In this document: positions 4,936 to 5,376 of the stretch, piece by piece
Position numbering within the stretch: position 1 is the stretch's first letter
Layout of the letters: every line of letters starts with the position of its first letter
DNA from: Syntrophaceae bacterium
Lineage (GTDB): Bacteria; Desulfobacterota; SM23-61
NCBI GenBank assembly: GCA_003154025.1
Contig: PMCE01000296.1
Coordinates: 809-6,184, forward strand
Direction of reading: 5' to 3'
DNA: 5,376 nucleotides
The notes under the pieces: model-generated
Database searches by the model: none
Told to the model about the DNA's origin: nothing
The model's input: the letters and a program-made list of their open reading frames with translations, nothing else
Made by a program: the position numbers and the translations under genes

Positions 4936-5315
4936 TGGCTGCGCTGCTCGACCTGGAAGAGATGGTTCGTCGACACAAGCTGGGAGAGGACCCCTTCGAC
5001 CTGGCCATCGAAAAATGGGTCCGCATCCGGGATTTTTTGACGCGGAAGGCAGACCCGAACCGATACCGGGAGGCCTTTCAGTGCGGCTCGACGAAAATCC
5101 TCTTCTGTCTGGATTACAAGGACCATTGCCCCTTCTGCCCCCTGGAGAAGATCTGCTTTGACGGCCAGAGCGTCTATTACCAGATCATGCGCTCCCTTCA
5201 AGTCTATTCCCTGGCGGGAGCGCTCCTCCCCGCCGAGCCCCTCCTTGAGCTCATTGAATCCTACATCCGGGATCTCCATGGTTATCGGGATGAATGGCGG
5301 AAGAAGAGCAACTGA
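4935..5315 (+). CDS. Unrecognised 126-aa protein with a cysteine cluster
   Basis: I do not recognise this family. The 126-residue product looks mainly helical and soluble. After an acidic/basic N-terminal helix (LDLEEMVRRHKLGEDPFDLAIEKWVRIRDFL, split by Gly-Glu-Asp-Pro around 17-20) comes a cluster Cys50, Cys58, Cys65, Cys68 and Cys74, with spacing C-x7-C-x6-C-x2-C-x5-C. This could hold zinc or an iron-sulfur cluster. A longer helical C-terminus follows (about 79-115). The ATG at 4935 lacks a ribosome-binding site of its own: the bases before it are a T8 run. Initiation probably relies on the upstream ATG at 4909, through TGATG coupling or a frameshift. It lies 69 bases after the TIGR04076-like gene, on the same strand and probably in the same operon. 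Confidence 0.7.
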   Translation: MAALLDLEEMVRRHKLGEDPFDLAIEKWVRIRDFLTRKADPNRYREAFQCGSTKILFCLDYKDHCPFCPLEKICFDGQSVYYQIMRSLQVYSLAGALLPAEPLLELIESYIRDLHGYRDEWRKKSN

Positions 5316-5321
5316 AATTTA

Positions 5322-5373
5322 ATTTCGCATTGCGAATTGGGAATTGTGCATTAAAAAATTCGCAATGCGAAAT
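5322..5373. repeat. Iterated-word inverted repeat after the last gene (element 3)
   Basis: Bases 5322-5338 pair perfectly with 5357-5373 (17 bp) around an 18-nt loop. The left side is a heptamer run: CGCATTG (5326-5332), CGAATTG (5333-5339), GGAATTG (5340-5346), TGCATTA (5347-5353). The right side repeats CGCAATG, CGAAATG, CG to the window edge, so the element may continue. It begins seven bases after the stop of the last gene. It could end transcription, but no U-run follows within the window. Confidence 0.85.
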
Positions 5374-5376
5374 GCG

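Overview
The window reads as a stretch of a GC-rich (by eye somewhat above half G+C) bacterial chromosome with tightly spaced genes and strong Shine-Dalgarno sites. The electron-transfer flavoprotein and FixC/FixX genes, a PhaJ/MaoC-type hydratase and short-word intergenic hairpins suggest an anaerobic Desulfobacterota/Syntrophobacterales-like organism. That assignment is a judgement from memory; no marker gene here proves it.

Left block (1-2431, plus strand): the 3' end of fixC (flavoprotein:quinone oxidoreductase), fixX (its ferredoxin-like partner, overlapping fixC by ATGA), a 110-nt gap holding an iterated-word inverted repeat, then etfB/fixA and etfA/fixB one base apart. Together they encode a FixABCX-type electron-transfer module in the order C-X-A-B. 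EtfB carries the GQVGP segment familiar from bifurcating/Fix-type ETFs. EtfA has unusual residues (Lys229, Phe267) where Arg and His are expected near the flavin.

Middle (2432-3617): a short convergent gap, then a minus-strand gene for a TIR domain fused to a C-terminal winged-helix domain. It has a very good sigma70-type promoter (TTGAAA-N17-TATAAT), which places its start at 3324. A divergent promoter (TTGACA-N17-TATTTT) faces right, followed by a leader of about 150 nt with a long bulged hairpin.

Right block (3618-5315, plus strand): a RidA/YjgF-family protein, a second iterated-word hairpin, a MaoC-type (R)-enoyl-CoA hydratase, a TIGR04076-like small protein, and an unrecognised 126-aa protein with a cysteine cluster. 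The start of the last gene overlaps an 8-codon leader ORF across a T8 run, so the annotated start or frame is uncertain. The window ends in a third iterated-word hairpin.

The most unusual signals are (a) three intergenic elements with different sequences but the same build, namely tandem 6-7-nt words whose reverse complement forms the other arm; (b) the TIR-winged-helix protein with its divergent promoter pair; and (c) the altered flavin-site residues of EtfA. No RNA gene, transposase, CRISPR array or integrase was seen.
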